DNA from: Pseudevernia furfuracea
Taxonomy: Eukaryota > Ascomycota > Lecanoromycetes > Lecanorales > Parmeliaceae
Direction of reading: 5' to 3'
Assembly (NCBI GenBank): GCA_022315425.1
Contig: JAIUPT010000016.1
Coordinates: 186,001 to 250,000, forward strand
Length of the DNA stretch: 64,000 nt
Shown: one piece after another, positions 1 through 11,120 of the stretch
How positions within the stretch are numbered: the first letter of the stretch is position 1
How the letters are laid out: the number at the start of each line of letters is the position of its first letter
The notes under the pieces: model-generated
The model's input: the letters and a program-made list of their open reading frames with translations, nothing else
Databases searched by the model: none
What the model was told of the DNA's origin: nothing
Position numbers and translations under genes: made by a program

Positions 1-482
1 ATGGGAATGGTTTTGAGAGTAATACATTTATTTGCATGAGGGAGTAACTTATCCTGGTGAACCAGGAGAAATGGCCGCATCTCGCCGGATACAGAAAGCC
101 ACATGATACCCTATTTACGAAAACGAAGCAAAGCCGAAAAGCTGAGCGATCGCTGATCTCGCTCCTCCAACCTCATCTAGGTCAACTTGCAGCCTGAACT
201 CAAATGGAATTGCATTTTGCGAGCATCGATTGCCCCTCCATCACTGCGAATTTTCAGTGCCATCAATCGATCCATCGCTGTCCATCCAAGTCGATCTCCC
301 TGAAGTTGAAAGCCTCAACTCCATTCACTCCCTTTTCCATCCTTCTACCTCAACCACATACCCTCTTCTTGTTGATGCACTTTTCCAAACACCCACCACA
401 CCCAGCACTATTATCCCCCCCCCCCCCCTCAATCTTGAGTTCCTTGTGTAGGGAGCAGCTAGAGCACGGAATGTCGTCAAGC
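1..482. other. 3' flank of the first coiled-coil gene
   Basis: No convincing gene. It contains a C14 homopolymer at 415-428 and one copy of a pyrimidine-rich element at about 325-366 that is repeated near 36.5-36.7 kb. Short reading frames here have no recognisable domain. Confidence 0.5.
325..366. repeat. single copy of the 66-bp-family element
   Basis: The segment reads TTTCCATCC, then TTCTACCTCAACCACATA, then CCCTC. It is nearly identical to the core of the three 66-bp units at 36534-36717. On the minus strand both would encode RGYVVEVEGWKRE. It lies just 3' of the stop of the coiled-coil gene at 483, as the array at 36.5 kb lies just 3' of the stop at 36780. Confidence 0.7.
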
Positions 483-3400
483 TCACGGATTGAAGTCGAG
501 CCATATAGGATCGGACCAATCGATGGCGTCAAGGTCAACATCGTCAAACATACCCTGGTTCCATTCCTCGTTCGGTGGAAGCACCTGCGCAGTCGCAGAG
601 TCCCCATTCCCAGGCTCATTTTGAGACCCTGCCGCATTAGGATCCGGTGTGCTCGTGGACGGATATGCGCTGGGGGTTTGCGTGCTCATGGGTGCGGAGT
701 TGTTGCTGGGACTGATCTGAAGATTATCCTTCTGATCGTTTGTGGATGATTTGTTTCCGTGGGGTTGGGGCAATGGAGCTCCATCCACTCCACCAGTCAC
801 TCCAAATGATGGTCCTGCCGCCGCATCTGACCCAAACATAGCGCCTTGCTTCCCCTTTCCCTTGACGATGTCTCTATATATAAGCTCAAGGATCTCCTGA
901 TTAGTGGTGTCCCCGCGCTCGCTCGCAAGGATGTTGTTCAAGCCTCCAATGATTGAATAGGTTTCGAGCAGCTGCGCATGCATTGCTGGTCGTTCCTGAG
1001 GATGTAGATTGTCGAATCCATCTGAGCTTGCGAACACTTGATCCACCCTATTCTGGAACTCTTGATAGTCGACCAAGGTGCCTTCCTCGATCGTAGTCCT
1101 AATGTCTCGTACCACTTTGTTCGCAAGAAGCAATTCATTGAGGAGACTGCGATGCTTTTCGTCGAGACCCGATATGGATATTTCGGTGGAGAGCTTCAAA
1201 GCTCGAACCAATTCCTTCGCCATGAGAGTGATCTGCGCCTCGCTCTTGGTCTGGCTGACCATGGCTTTTTGGCTGTCGTAGGCTATGACATCTCGGCTTA
1301 AACGCTGGTTCTCTTCTCTGACGTTTTGAAGTTCTTTTTCCAACCCCTGCTTCGCGGACTCTGAGTCCCGCTTAGCCTCAAACGCCTTTGTCAGATGATC
1401 CTTCTGTTTCTCGATGAATTCATCTCTCTTTTTGATCTCTGCATTCAGAAGGACCTGGTCACTTGAACCAGTGTTGTTCTGAGTTTCTGATTGAGTCTGA
1501 GAATTTTCTTGCTTGGCTTCGATTCGAGTCTTATAGTCGGATAGGTCCGTCTGGAATTGCGTCTGGAATTGTGTTTGGAGCAATGAACGCTCCACATCGA
1601 CAGCATGTTTCACAGCATGGTTGAACGCCCACTTCAGCTGGCATTTCTTCACCTTCATCTGCATTCTGCGCTCAGAACCGGTCTTCCCACGGAGCTTCCG
1701 CAGTTCCTGGTTGGCGTGAGACTTGAACTTTGGTGCGAATTGTCCCTTCGGCGAGGGTTTCTGCGACTCCCATTGGACCCGGCACTTTTCGCGCTCCACA
1801 GCGAGCGCCTTCTTCTTCTCCTCATCACATTCGCGACGGATATCCTCCTCCCACCGCCCAATACCCGCCTGCCAAGCTTCATGATCCTCTTTTGCTTTCT
1901 GCCAGACTCGTCTCAACTCTGCTAGCTCAGCTCTTAAGCAAGATGCATTCTTCTTCTCCTTCTCACATTCGCGACGGAGATCCTCCTCCCGCCGCCCAAT
2001 ACCCTCCTGCCAAGCTTCTTGATCCTCTTTTGCTTTCTGCCAGGCTCGTCTCAAGTCTGCTATCTCAGCTGTTAAGCAAGATGCATTCTTCTTCTCCTTC
2101 TCACATTCGTGACGGAGATCCTCCTCCCACCGCCCAAGACTCTCCTGCCAAGCTTCATGATACTCTTTTGCTTTCTGCCAGGCTCGTTTCCAGTCTACTA
2201 TCTTAGCTGTTAAACAAGATACATTCCCCCGGAGTTCGCTGTTTTCTTTGCGCAGCCCTTCGACAAGCACCCGCGATTCCTCCTCTTTATATATTGTTGT
2301 TGTCGTAGTGGTTTGCTGCTCCTCTTCGCAGACTCGGGCCGGGGCCGGGTCGTATGCGCTCAACACTTCGTTCCGAGCATCCTCTTCTGTCTTCTTGTAC
2401 AATATCTCCCAATGTTCTGCCTTTGTCTTGGTAGCCCTGAGCTGGTCATAATAACCTTTGGCACAACCCTCAGCTCTCAAGGCCCTCGACTCCTCCTCTT
2501 GCCTCCTCGACTCTAAGTTGACGTTCTCTTCTTTGAGCTTTTTTGCGTCGCGATCAGCCGTCCGCTTCCAGCGCTCAAGCCTATCTTTCTCTCTAATGGC
2601 TTTCCTCGTGGCCTCATGATCATTCTCAGCTTCGGCCTTCAGACGGTGGATTTCGAGGTCACGGTCCTCGATGCAAGTTTGCAGTGTTTCGATCTCCTTG
2701 TCTTTGGTTGCCAACTCCTCTGTCTTTTCTTTCTGCGTTTGGGACCGCTGCTCACGGAGTTCATTGGCCTCCCGAACGATGGTACATGTGAAGGCTTGTG
2801 CAGCCCGTAGTTCTTGGATCTTCGCATTAGCTGCTGACATGTCTTCGTTGTGCTTAGTCTGCACTTTTGTGCTTCGGCTGTCTGCTGCGGCTGCCGCCCT
2901 CTCAGCTGCCTCCTTCTGATCCTCCACCTCATCCTTCGCTTGCTGTAAACTGCTCTCATGTGCTTCAATAACGCGGGCATTCTCATTAGTCACGCGGACT
3001 TTGTCCTGCTCTGATCTTTCGATTTGACGCTTGAAGTCATCGATCTGTCGTTGCATTGCGGCTCTTGCTCGGACTGCCGCCTTCTTTGCGGCTCTTGCCT
3101 TGTGCTTTCGAGTCCTTGCCTCCTCTTTCATCATCTTGGTAGTCATTGAAGCTCTGTCTTGCCATGTCAAATGGCGCACGTTGTCCTGTTGCAACGTCTT
3201 ACTCTGCCCACTGAGGTCTTGGTCAATGCGGTGTGTGTTGACCATCAGGGGGTCTTCTTCAATGAGTACATTCGAGCTCCCCTGTTGGAGCTCATCGTTC
3301 TGGCCTTTAATGTTAGTGTTATCATTCGATTCTTCGTTGATGGTGACCTCTTCATCATTGACAGCCTTGGTCACTGGGCCTTTAATGTTAGTGTTATCAT

Positions 3401-3680
3401 TCGATTCTTCGTTGATGGTGACCTCTTCGTCATTGACGGCCTTGGTCACTGGATCTTGTTTGGCGTTTGAACGTTGAGGCTCCAGCCATGCAGCTGGTCC
3501 AGTGTGCTCTCTATCCGGTGAATGATCTTGCTCAGATGTGAGCTGTAAGTCGGGGGAAGGAAGCAAATTGGTGGGACTGGGGTTTGTGTTGTTGATTTCA
3601 GGTATGTTTTGGTCCTCCAACACTCTAACATCTCCCACCAAGCCATGAACAGCATCCCAGAGATACCGTGCGAGAGACAT
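483..3680 (-). CDS. Long coiled-coil protein, family member 1
   Basis: Unrecognised protein of 1065 aa; single exon from an ATG whose first residues (MSLAR) resemble those of member 4 (MSLPR). Residues 1-160 are disordered and include a duplicated 25-aa acidic block. Residues about 165-830 are highly charged heptad coiled coil, with three 46-aa repeats carrying the motif WQKAKEDxEAWQ. Residues about 830-940 form a less charged helical module shared with members 2-4 (LLNELLLANKVV; later ERPAMHAQLLE). The tail is Ser/Pro/Asn-rich and ends in an acidic/aromatic patch, DAIDWSDPIWLDF. No enzyme motif or membrane segment is seen. A scaffold or filament-like role is only an inference from the coiled coil. 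Members 2, 3 and 4 follow on the same strand. Confidence 0.85.
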   Translation of the reverse strand: MSLARYLWDAVHGLVGDVRVLEDQNIPEINNTNPSPTNLLPSPDLQLTSEQDHSPDREHTGPAAWLEPQRSNAKQDPVTKAVNDEEVTINEESNDNTNIKGPVTKAVNDEEVTINEESNDNTNIKGQNDELQQGSSNVLIEEDPLMVNTHRIDQDLSGQSKTLQQDNVRHLTWQDRASMTTKMMKEEARTRKHKARAAKKAAVRARAAMQRQIDDFKRQIERSEQDKVRVTNENARVIEAHESSLQQAKDEVEDQKEAAERAAAAADSRSTKVQTKHNEDMSAANAKIQELRAAQAFTCTIVREANELREQRSQTQKEKTEELATKDKEIETLQTCIEDRDLEIHRLKAEAENDHEATRKAIREKDRLERWKRTADRDAKKLKEENVNLESRRQEEESRALRAEGCAKGYYDQLRATKTKAEHWEILYKKTEEDARNEVLSAYDPAPARVCEEEQQTTTTTTIYKEEESRVLVEGLRKENSELRGNVSCLTAKIVDWKRAWQKAKEYHEAWQESLGRWEEDLRHECEKEKKNASCLTAEIADLRRAWQKAKEDQEAWQEGIGRREEDLRRECEKEKKNASCLRAELAELRRVWQKAKEDHEAWQAGIGRWEEDIRRECDEEKKKALAVEREKCRVQWESQKPSPKGQFAPKFKSHANQELRKLRGKTGSERRMQMKVKKCQLKWAFNHAVKHAVDVERSLLQTQFQTQFQTDLSDYKTRIEAKQENSQTQSETQNNTGSSDQVLLNAEIKKRDEFIEKQKDHLTKAFEAKRDSESAKQGLEKELQNVREENQRLSRDVIAYDSQKAMVSQTKSEAQITLMAKELVRALKLSTEISISGLDEKHRSLLNELLLANKVVRDIRTTIEEGTLVDYQEFQNRVDQVFASSDGFDNLHPQERPAMHAQLLETYSIIGGLNNILASERGDTTNQEILELIYRDIVKGKGKQGAMFGSDAAAGPSFGVTGGVDGAPLPQPHGNKSSTNDQKDNLQISPSNNSAPMSTQTPSAYPSTSTPDPNAAGSQNEPGNGDSATAQVLPPNEEWNQGMFDDVDLDAIDWSDPIWLDFNP
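1800..2220 (-). repeat. Three tandem 138-bp coding repeats in member 1
   Basis: The string CACATTCG recurs at 1826, 1964 and 2102, exactly 138 bp apart. The unit encodes 46 aa of coiled coil with WQKAKED and REEDLRRECEKEK, so reading frame and heptad phase are kept. The copies differ at scattered positions. Confidence 0.85.
3302..3451 (-). repeat. Recent 75-bp tandem duplication in member 1
   Basis: Two head-to-tail 75-bp units start at 3302 and 3377 and differ at about two bases. Each encodes the same 25 aa (core VTKAVNDEEVTINEES), so the duplication is in frame and young. Confidence 0.9.
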
Positions 3681-3990
3681 CGTTATGATGAGATGCTAGA
3701 TTTTTAGATCACCAGTAGAGTTTTGCTATTTTCGTATTGAGCGTGGAAATTGCAACAAGGTGTCGTCGAATATACGGAGGAACAGCAGGGTAGATGTGGA
3801 TGAGTGTGATGATATGCGGAAGAGGAAGAGTAATAACTTGAGTGCTTTATTGTTGGTATTGAAAAAGAGGGGGTTGGTAGTTCTGCTGCAACAGAAGGTG
3901 TGAATGATTTCAAGCTCTCAAGTTTTCCTTCGGCCAATTAAATCTCCGCGGTGAGTCATGAGTCTCGGTAAAACAGGGAATACCTTGCAA

Positions 3991-4007
3991 GAAATGTCAA
4001 CACTTCA
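3991..4007 (-). promoter_or_regulatory. Shared upstream element, member 1 copy
   Basis: GAAATGTCAACACTTCA lies about 310 bp upstream of the ATG. It matches the consensus GGAAT-RYCYTCAACACTTC seen upstream of members 2, 3, 4 and of the gene at 36780. Function unknown. Confidence 0.45.
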
Positions 4008-4906
4008 TTTTCAGCCTTTGATGTGTTCTTCGCTTACGGCCCTGGGTCCATACTTCGTGGTGGATCGTCATCAACCTCGACAGACGACCAATTAATGCTT
4101 CGGAGTTGGAATAGGAGAATGACAAAAGAAACTAGATCCTTTTACGCTATGCAACTTGAGTACAAAGAATGCTTTCACGCCCCTTCCCTTCCATCCTCTC
4201 TTTGCTGCTGTCCAAGCCGTAATTACCGACCCTATATCACGAAAAATTCCGAGAAGCAGCATCGTCAGTACATCGAATGATGTAGGCTTATGTTAGAAAA
4301 GCACAGACGACTTATACAGTAGTAGTCCAGCGATCGCAATCCTCTTCGTGGTTATCATGCCTACATAGGGCGTACAAGGTATCGAATCAAGGTCCCAGCT
4401 CGCGCGATGAGAGTGATATATCCCAAAAGAAGGATAACAGCATTCAGGCTATACTCATGCGATATGTAGCCCTCCATATTTTGCAATCTCTGCTCCCCTC
4501 AAGCAAGTACAGGGTGTAGTAGCCATTCCGTCATTCCCGTGCCGTGCAACCAAATCAAGCCAGCTCTGCAACTAGATCTGAAGCCACAGGTATTCATGTG
4601 TTCCCAAACTCTTTGCCTTCTGTCCAGGATAAAGCGTCGTCGTGGTTTCGGCTGTTGTAGAGCCCTCGCCAGCTCCTTGCTAGACGCTGCATTGCTCCAA
4701 GGTCTCCTCGATAACCCTCCATTCCACAACGATGATAAGATACTGAGGATACTTGTAGCATCGCGAGGTTTGTGGCCTTGATAGCGCAGGGACAAGGGAT
4801 ACACGAGGGTACGTACCCCGTTCTGTGTAGCTGAGTTAGAATCTCTGAGTTTGGAAAGACTTGACGTTGCTCTTGGCAAGACAAGCTCAACAAGCTAAGG
4901 ATGGCA

Positions 4907-4926
4907 AGGGTTAGGGTTAGGGTTAG
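4907..4926. repeat. Interstitial telomere-like repeat
   Basis: About three units of TTAGGG, the standard filamentous-ascomycete telomere sequence, in an intergenic position. Confidence 0.85.
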
Positions 4927-5122
4927 CGAGTGAGCTGTACTTGCAATCCAGTACTGAAAGAACTAATTTCCAGGTAACAAAACAGACGGCCAGCCGTTGT
5001 TGACCCTTTGACTCTTTTCTCATGCCACTGAATCTTCCTCTTTAAAATGCCATCCCCAGGCTTCAATTTTCTCAAGCTCCACTCGTCCCTTACACACTGA
5101 TTCCACCCCCCAGACCACAGTC

Positions 5123-5368
5123 ATGAGTATTGTGGGAAGACTCAAGTCCTTCAGCGGCCGCAACAGTGTCGACGTGCAGGTACCAAATGCCGTAGGAGTC
5201 CTGCTCGTTCCCAGTTTTGCCGAAGGCATCACAGATCGCACTGAGATGCTCGTAAAGTAAGTCACCTCTCCGTTCTCTCAAAAATAACAGCTAAACATTG
5301 CCAACAGACTTTACAGGGACCCTCCACCTCCATTTACGTCGGCGAGCAGAAACAACCCATCACGATAA
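5123..5368 (+). CDS. Possible small two-exon protein
   Basis: Predicted 64 aa, not recognised. The ATG at 5123 opens MSIVGRLKSFSGRNSVDVQ. The frame would stop at 5255-5259, but a canonical intron, 5257-5307 (GTAAGT donor, GCTAAAC branch-like site, CAACAG acceptor), continues it into LYRDPPPPFTSASR and a stop at 5366-5368. The intron length matches others in the window, which is the main support. No signal peptide, membrane helix or known domain. It could be a fragment of a decayed gene. Confidence 0.35.
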
Positions 5369-6169
5369 ATATGTCCCTCGTAAACTACGACTCCCCCGTC
5401 AGCATTGCTTCTCCACAGAAGTACAATGTACTATACTCTGGCAGAAAAAGATTTTGTGAAGCGCAGGAAGAGCACTACGAGAATTAGCCAACCTTTGAGC
5501 TTTCTGGAAAGTAAGGAATGAGCTGAAGGTAGATATGTCTTGAAGCTTCATGGCGTTAAAGACAGTCACAGTGACGATAAAGGAGCAGTCTGGAACGGTG
5601 TGAAAATTTGACTTGTTATGAGAAGAATGTGCCACGCCGGACACTGAAAGCCTTATTCGTACACGTAGAGAAAATCACATGGCCAACGAAAGAAGGAATC
5701 TCACGGTTCCTGATCCAACGCACGATCTCACAATCATGTCAACATCTATCGCCTATCTCAGGCAGCCAATCATAGCAAGACCTATCCAACACCCTCTGCG
5801 CTACCTTTTTCCGTAGTTTTGACGTCCAAAAATCGATAGCCTCCATCCATATTTCGAATCTCCGGATATGGCAATACCAGGTTGGCACGGGACGGAGACC
5901 GTGTCGGCCTCGAAAGCTCTCTCGTATTTTGGCACCGCGCTGTATGGGACAGTATGAAGGCACATAGCCTGACCAGAAGTTAGGGGGTATCGTGCGTCGC
6001 AGTCAGTGGAAGCAAGAGAGCTAAACCAGCAGGCATCATAGATTGCGGTCACTCGACGCCAGAAGCAAGACAGTTCAACCAGCGGACACCGCACATCGCA
6101 TCTAAGACCAGGATCATTTCAACCCATCTTCGATAATTGTCGAAGAATACCCTGGAAATTTTGCGAGTA
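5369..6169. other. Intergenic, no supported gene
   Basis: Short minus-strand frames at 5739-6094 show no recognisable domain or start context. Nothing else seen. Confidence 0.4.
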
Positions 6170-6551
6170 TCAGATCCACGCCGGATATGTGATCCAAAAT
6201 AGCTTCTTCAGCCCTTTCCTCCAAACACCCGGTATCATTTGTATGGAACTTGAGCTCGACCTCTGCACCACTCTTGTAAATTTGCGCAAACAATCGTGCA
6301 AGAGCACCGTCATCCTTTCTGTCCACCAGCTGGCCAGGAAGCTGCTCAGGAGGCTGGTATTGGTTTTTCCGATCTTGCTCCTGGGCCGACTTCAGCTTCG
6401 TCACCTGCTCATGAAAACCCTCACTTAGAGAGCATCTTCATCTACGACCTCCGGAACTTGAGGTCAACGTTCGGTCTCCAGTGAGCAGATAACTCTGAAG
6501 TATAGCAGTCACTCTATCAGTCCATCCAAAAGGCTCTCAAGGCAGCCGGTC
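6170..6551 (-). pseudogene. Two decayed GWT-module copies 3' of member 2
   Basis: After the stop of member 2, the minus strand still encodes two out-of-frame relics of the GWT[DE]xMT module. One is GWTDRVTAILQSYLL at about 6445-6515, the other SWWTERMTVLLHDCL at about 6290-6340. The second follows a Pro/Gln spacer (QPPEQLPGQ) like the one before the intact modules. Stops and frameshifts separate them. They match the positions of modules 2 and 3 in member 3, so member 2 has probably lost the end of its coding region. Confidence 0.65.
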
Positions 6552-9500
6552 CTACTGCACCTGCCGTTTTCTTTTGTTGACATACTCGTTTTTCAACTTC
6601 TCGATATGATCTTCCAGTCCCAGGATATCGAAGGCTTTAGGATTTTCCAATCGGAAATGATCGGCGGTAGTTTTCACGTCGTTGCCACCGCAGAGCGAAC
6701 CTTCAACAAAGGCTGTCATTTCCTCTGTCCATCCAGCCGGCTGCTCGGAGTCTCGCCCTCCCGACATTACAAAGTTCTCGCCTTGCTCTGGTGTTGATGA
6801 GACTTCCCCTGGAATTTGGAAAATCGTCAGAGGCTTCTGATATTCGGCTGGGTCTTGCTGCGCGCGCAAGTGACTACCACGTTCCATATTGGTGGCACTA
6901 GACGTGAAATCTAGTGAATAAGTTAGCCAATTGTATCGCAATGAAGTACAATCTACTCACCAAAACCATGGTTCGGTTTCAGCGTGAATTTTTTCCGGGG
7001 AATACCAACTGAGCCAACTTGCTGGGTTGCCGGGACCTGCCCCTGTGGGCTTTCTTGCGGAGCTTGGTTTGGTATGGATGGGAATACATCGTTCCTCTTA
7101 GCGAACGCTTGATGAGCAAGCTGGCGCCCTTTAGGTGCAAACGGACGTGGTTGGCCTTGGGTTTTCTTGGCCTGTCGCGGTTTCGATGGCACAAAGCCCA
7201 GGCCGATATCGCCGCTGTGATCCGAGGTGGCTGAATTTGATGATGATTCGCCGCCTTTACTGACGATCGGCTCCAGACCGGCTGCTACATTCACGCTGAC
7301 AGGCGGTACTGGACCATCCACTTGAGGAAGGAGAGGCTCGAAAGTCTTTCTAAATTTGCTTTTCTGTTGATTTCGGGCCTCCGTCATCTCTTCTGCCGCC
7401 CTGCTGTTTTGGTCATTCTGGGCCGGTGTTGTTCTGAAGCCATTCAGTTGAAAGTCCACAGAGGAGCTAGGTGGCACCGAAGCATGTTCTACGGGTAACG
7501 TCCCCTGAGGCTCAGTAGTAGTGCCTTGTGAAGCAGCAGCCTTTCGTACAATTTTGTTCAACGAATCCCAATCGGTGGTTGTGTAGGCGGCTAGGCCCAA
7601 GTCGACAGATTTCTGATCGGACCTCGGCGTGTCCAAGTGAATCGTTCCATCGTCTTGCGGTGTTTCCTTAGCGCTGTCGTTGTCTACAGACATAGATCCA
7701 TGTTGGGAGGGCGTCGAGTCTAGCGGCGGTTGACTGGCAAAATGAGAAGTTTCGATTGGATTGAACACATTTTTTGCCGAAGATTTGGATGTCCCAGGAG
7801 TAGCGGGAACCCCGAAGCCAGTGGCCGTCAGTGGAAATAAAGAGGTACCAGGAGCAGCGGAGTACCCAGAACCGTGGATTGATGAAGGCGTCGAGGTGCT
7901 AGAAGCAGCCGCGTTCCCGGGACCATTGAGTCTATGTGGAAACGCAGGGCTTCCAGGAACGGCGGTATTCCCAGAGCTAATGGTTGTCTCTAAGGAAGCT
8001 GATCTAATTTCCTGCTCAGGCTCAGTTTTTGGGGGCGCTAACAACCACTTGAGCATGGCAACTTTCGAGACATCACTGTTCGTGCCCAGTATATTCTGCA
8101 CATGCTCAAGTCTCCGATTCGCCTCGTTTGCTTGACGGATCAGCACCTCTCGCGTGGCGACATTCAATTTCTGAATATAATGCTCATTGATGTGGAGACC
8201 GCCGACCGAACAGAGAAGGTTGTTCTTGTCAGTAACAGCATCTGGCTTTCGAAGCTCACACTTTACGTCGTATAGTGCATCCTTTGCCTGGTTCAGCTCT
8301 CGAAGTACGGTGTACGCAGCTGTACCCTGGGGGAGGCCTACCCTCCCAATCTCTTGGAAGAGTTCGTGGGTTTTATCTGACTCCCTAGATAACGAGGCCA
8401 AGAGCATATCATCATCAGCCGATCTAGCGATGGCTGATGTAGTGTCTCCACGTTCATCCACTACGATCTGGTTCTCAGAAGGCAAATGCTCGACCTCCCA
8501 CTGGGCCTTAAAGTTTGATAGCTCCCTTTGGAAATCATTCCGCAGCTGGGTCCGAATCTGGGTCTCGAGCCGAGGCCGCTCTACGACAACGTACTCAGCC
8601 TCCCATTGGGTTTTTTGATTTGATAGCGCATCTTGGAATTCAGTCTGTAGCTCAGTGCGGATCTTGGTCTCGAGCTGGGACTGCTCCGCTTCGAAACGCG
8701 GGGATACTGCTTTGTCAAAGGTCCACTCTGCTTGTTCCTTCTTGCCCCTCACTCGCTTGCCCTCCTCAGTAGCAGCCCTACGGCGAAACTTCTGCAGGTC
8801 CTTGTTTTTCTGAGACTTGAGCTTGCCTAGTATTCGCGCTCTCAACGAGTTCTTGGCGTTTGCACGAATAATCTTCCGCTCAGCAGCAAGCGTTTTCTGC
8901 TTCTCATCGTCCAACTCAAGGACTATGTTTTCTCGTTCAGCAGCGAGGGCTGTCTCGTTTTTTTCGTCCATTTCACGGCGAACGTCCCGCTTCCAGTCCT
9001 CTGCCTTGCTCTCTGCGACTTGCCATTTTCGCTCCCAGTTCTCCAGTGCACCTTCCAGCTCTTTAACCTTTTCTCGGAGCTCAGGATCTCGGTCTGGTGC
9101 TTGCTGCCCTGGCTCCTTCAACAGCTCGTCATTCTTCTTGGGGAGCCCTTCCACAAGCTTCGGGACCTCCACCTCCATAGTCCTCGTGGTGGTTATATCG
9201 TGCTCGGTCTCCGAAAATGGAGCGTTGACGGCTGTGGGTGTGCTTTGAGATCGGTTTCTAGCAGATGCTTGGTCCGCGGCGAAGAGCGCCGCCCATTTCC
9301 CCTCCTTCTCCTCAAACTTCTGCCTGGCTAGCTCGGTATTTTCGAGCTCTCTGCTCAGCTGTTCAACATCAACATCAGCCTTAGTGGCCCTTGTATTGGC
9401 CCCCAGTTCCCGAGCTACGGATTCGTTCAGCTTAGTTTGCAGAGCCTGCATTGCATTATCTGTCTTGGCTTTGGCCGTGACCGCTTCCCGCTCGAGACTG

Positions 9501-10441
9501 CCTACTCTGCGCTCAGCATCCCGTTGTGCCTTCTCGCTCTCGAACTTCTCCCTGCAATATTTGTTGCAGGCCTCGCGGTCCTTCCCAGCTTCGACACTAA
9601 TTGCCTGGATTGTCGAATCGAGGGCATGGTTCCGGTCCTGCAGCGCCTTATTTTCTCGGTCTTTAGCTACCAGCTTCTTATCCTTGGCTACTAAACCGTC
9701 GTGCATCTCCTGCCCCATCTGACAAAGCTCTTCAAATACCTCGATGGATGCACGACCCCCAGCAATCGCAGAATTGAATCCGGTCTGCAACTGCCCGATT
9801 TTCCTTTCAGCAACCGACATCTCTTCGCGGTGCTCTGCTTCGGCCCTAGTCTTCGCCTCAGCCACGAGTAATTCCTCCCTCTCCAACGCTTTGACTTTCC
9901 TCTTGGAATTATCAAGCTGTCGTTGCACCGTGGCGACTGCTTGGAGCCCCGCCTTCTTCATGGCCTTTGCGTCCTGCTTGCGAGTTTCCGTGTCGTCCTT
10001 CGCCTCCTTGATGGCCATGGATGCTGCATCTCGCCATTTGACGGCGTTCTTCTGTTGCTGCAACAACTTCGCGTTCTGGTCCTTGAGGTCCTTCAACAAA
10101 TGACCTGTTTCGGTCTTTGCCGGATTCTTTCCCTTCGCAAGACCCTCTTCTCCACCGATGGGAGCGTTCGCCTGCCGAACCTCGTTGTTCTGGCCTCTAA
10201 CAACTGTCCCATCCTTCGATGATGACTCGCCGTTGGTATCGCTGCCGTTCGCGTTATTGACAGCGTCTAGTCGGTGGGGCTGCTCAGTTGCTGGTTGTGG
10301 GTTGGCAACCAAAGGTACTTTGATGGAACCGGGCTTCATTTTTTCAACAACAGGTGTCTTGCGCCAATCGATACACGCCATAGGAAATGACATCCCATGT
10401 ACATCGTCCATGAAGCGCCAAAATCCCTCTGGGGGAGCCAT
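6552..10441 (-). CDS. Long coiled-coil protein, family member 2
   Basis: Two exons, 10441-6961 and 6910-6552; the 50-bp intron (6960-6911) has a GTGAGT donor, a GCTAAC branch and a CTAG acceptor. Product 1279 aa, unrecognised. The N terminus (MAPPEGFWRFMDDVHG) is followed by a disordered stretch, then charged coiled coil at about residues 120-680. The family C-terminal module is at about 680-805 (VLRELNQAKDAL; REVLIRQANEANRRL). Next comes a Ser/Pro/Thr-rich linker. Exon 2 carries one GWTEEMT module ending in LEDHIEKLKNEY, then stops at RKRQVQ. Two further modules lie decayed just downstream. A possible 5' UTR intron acceptor (TTCTACAG) sits just before the ATG. Function unknown. Confidence 0.85.
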
Positions 10442-10652
10442 AGCTGTAGAACAAATTTAAGTTATCTAAACCACGGTCATGTGCATATGCATTTAGTGTC
10501 AGTGCAGCGGCTTTCTTGCTGCAAAATTGCGAGAGGAAGCCTATGAAGCAATTCAAGATGAGTGTAAGAAATTTAGAGTTGAAGGTTCGAAGCAGAAGGA
10601 TTACGCGAGTGCGTGGTTGTGGTGTCGAGACCTGGTGTTATCTTGTCGTCAT

Positions 10653-10671
10653 GGGAATGCCTTCAACATTC
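10653..10671 (-). promoter_or_regulatory. Shared upstream element, member 2 copy
   Basis: GGGAATGCCTTCAACATTC lies about 210 bp upstream of the ATG of member 2 and matches the element upstream of its paralogs. Confidence 0.45.
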
Positions 10672-10947
10672 AAAAAAATTCTGTTCGGCCGACTTTAACT
10701 CCAAGAGTCTTGGATTCGGGTGGGGTGGGGTAGTGGAGGACAAAGCCAACTTCGCTGCTGTGCAAGGAGCGTCAACAAATTGCGCTCAGGACCACAGCTC
10801 TACATTCGTTCTCCACGCTGGTACATTGGCCTGTAAATAGAGACTTCCGTGTTGAATCATTATGAGTCCTGGCCGACTCGTCGTGCTACGTGTTACGAAA
10901 AGGAAATCTAGAAGAGACGAGATTGCGCGAGTTGCGAAAGAACAAAG

Positions 10948-11120
10948 AAGCTTTCAAGACAAAGTCTGCCATTTCTTTCTTTGTTGCTGCTATGGACTCC
11001 AAACGCCAACGCCCCTGTTTTATCCCTAAAAGAACGCAACATCCCCTCATTCTTGCATTCAAGCCTTCCGTCCATCCTGACCTTTCCATATCATGAACCA
11101 CGAAACCACCACTTTGAACT
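10948..11120. repeat. Dispersed repeat, copy 1
   Basis: Shares several blocks in the same order with 17948-18150: AGCTTxxAxGACAA, TGCCATT, TTGCT..CTAT.GACTCC, AAACGCCAACGCC, TTTTATC, AACGCAACA. Both copies lie a few hundred bases beyond the 3' end of a coiled-coil gene. Confidence 0.6.

Larger units (their letters stand above)
3681..5122. other. Upstream region of member 1
   Basis: Holds the presumed promoter of member 1 (TGAGTCA at 3952-3958, shared element at 3991-4007) and a telomere-like repeat at 4907-4926. Reading frames at 4023-4280 and 4499-4893 show no domain and are probably chance. Confidence 0.5.
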
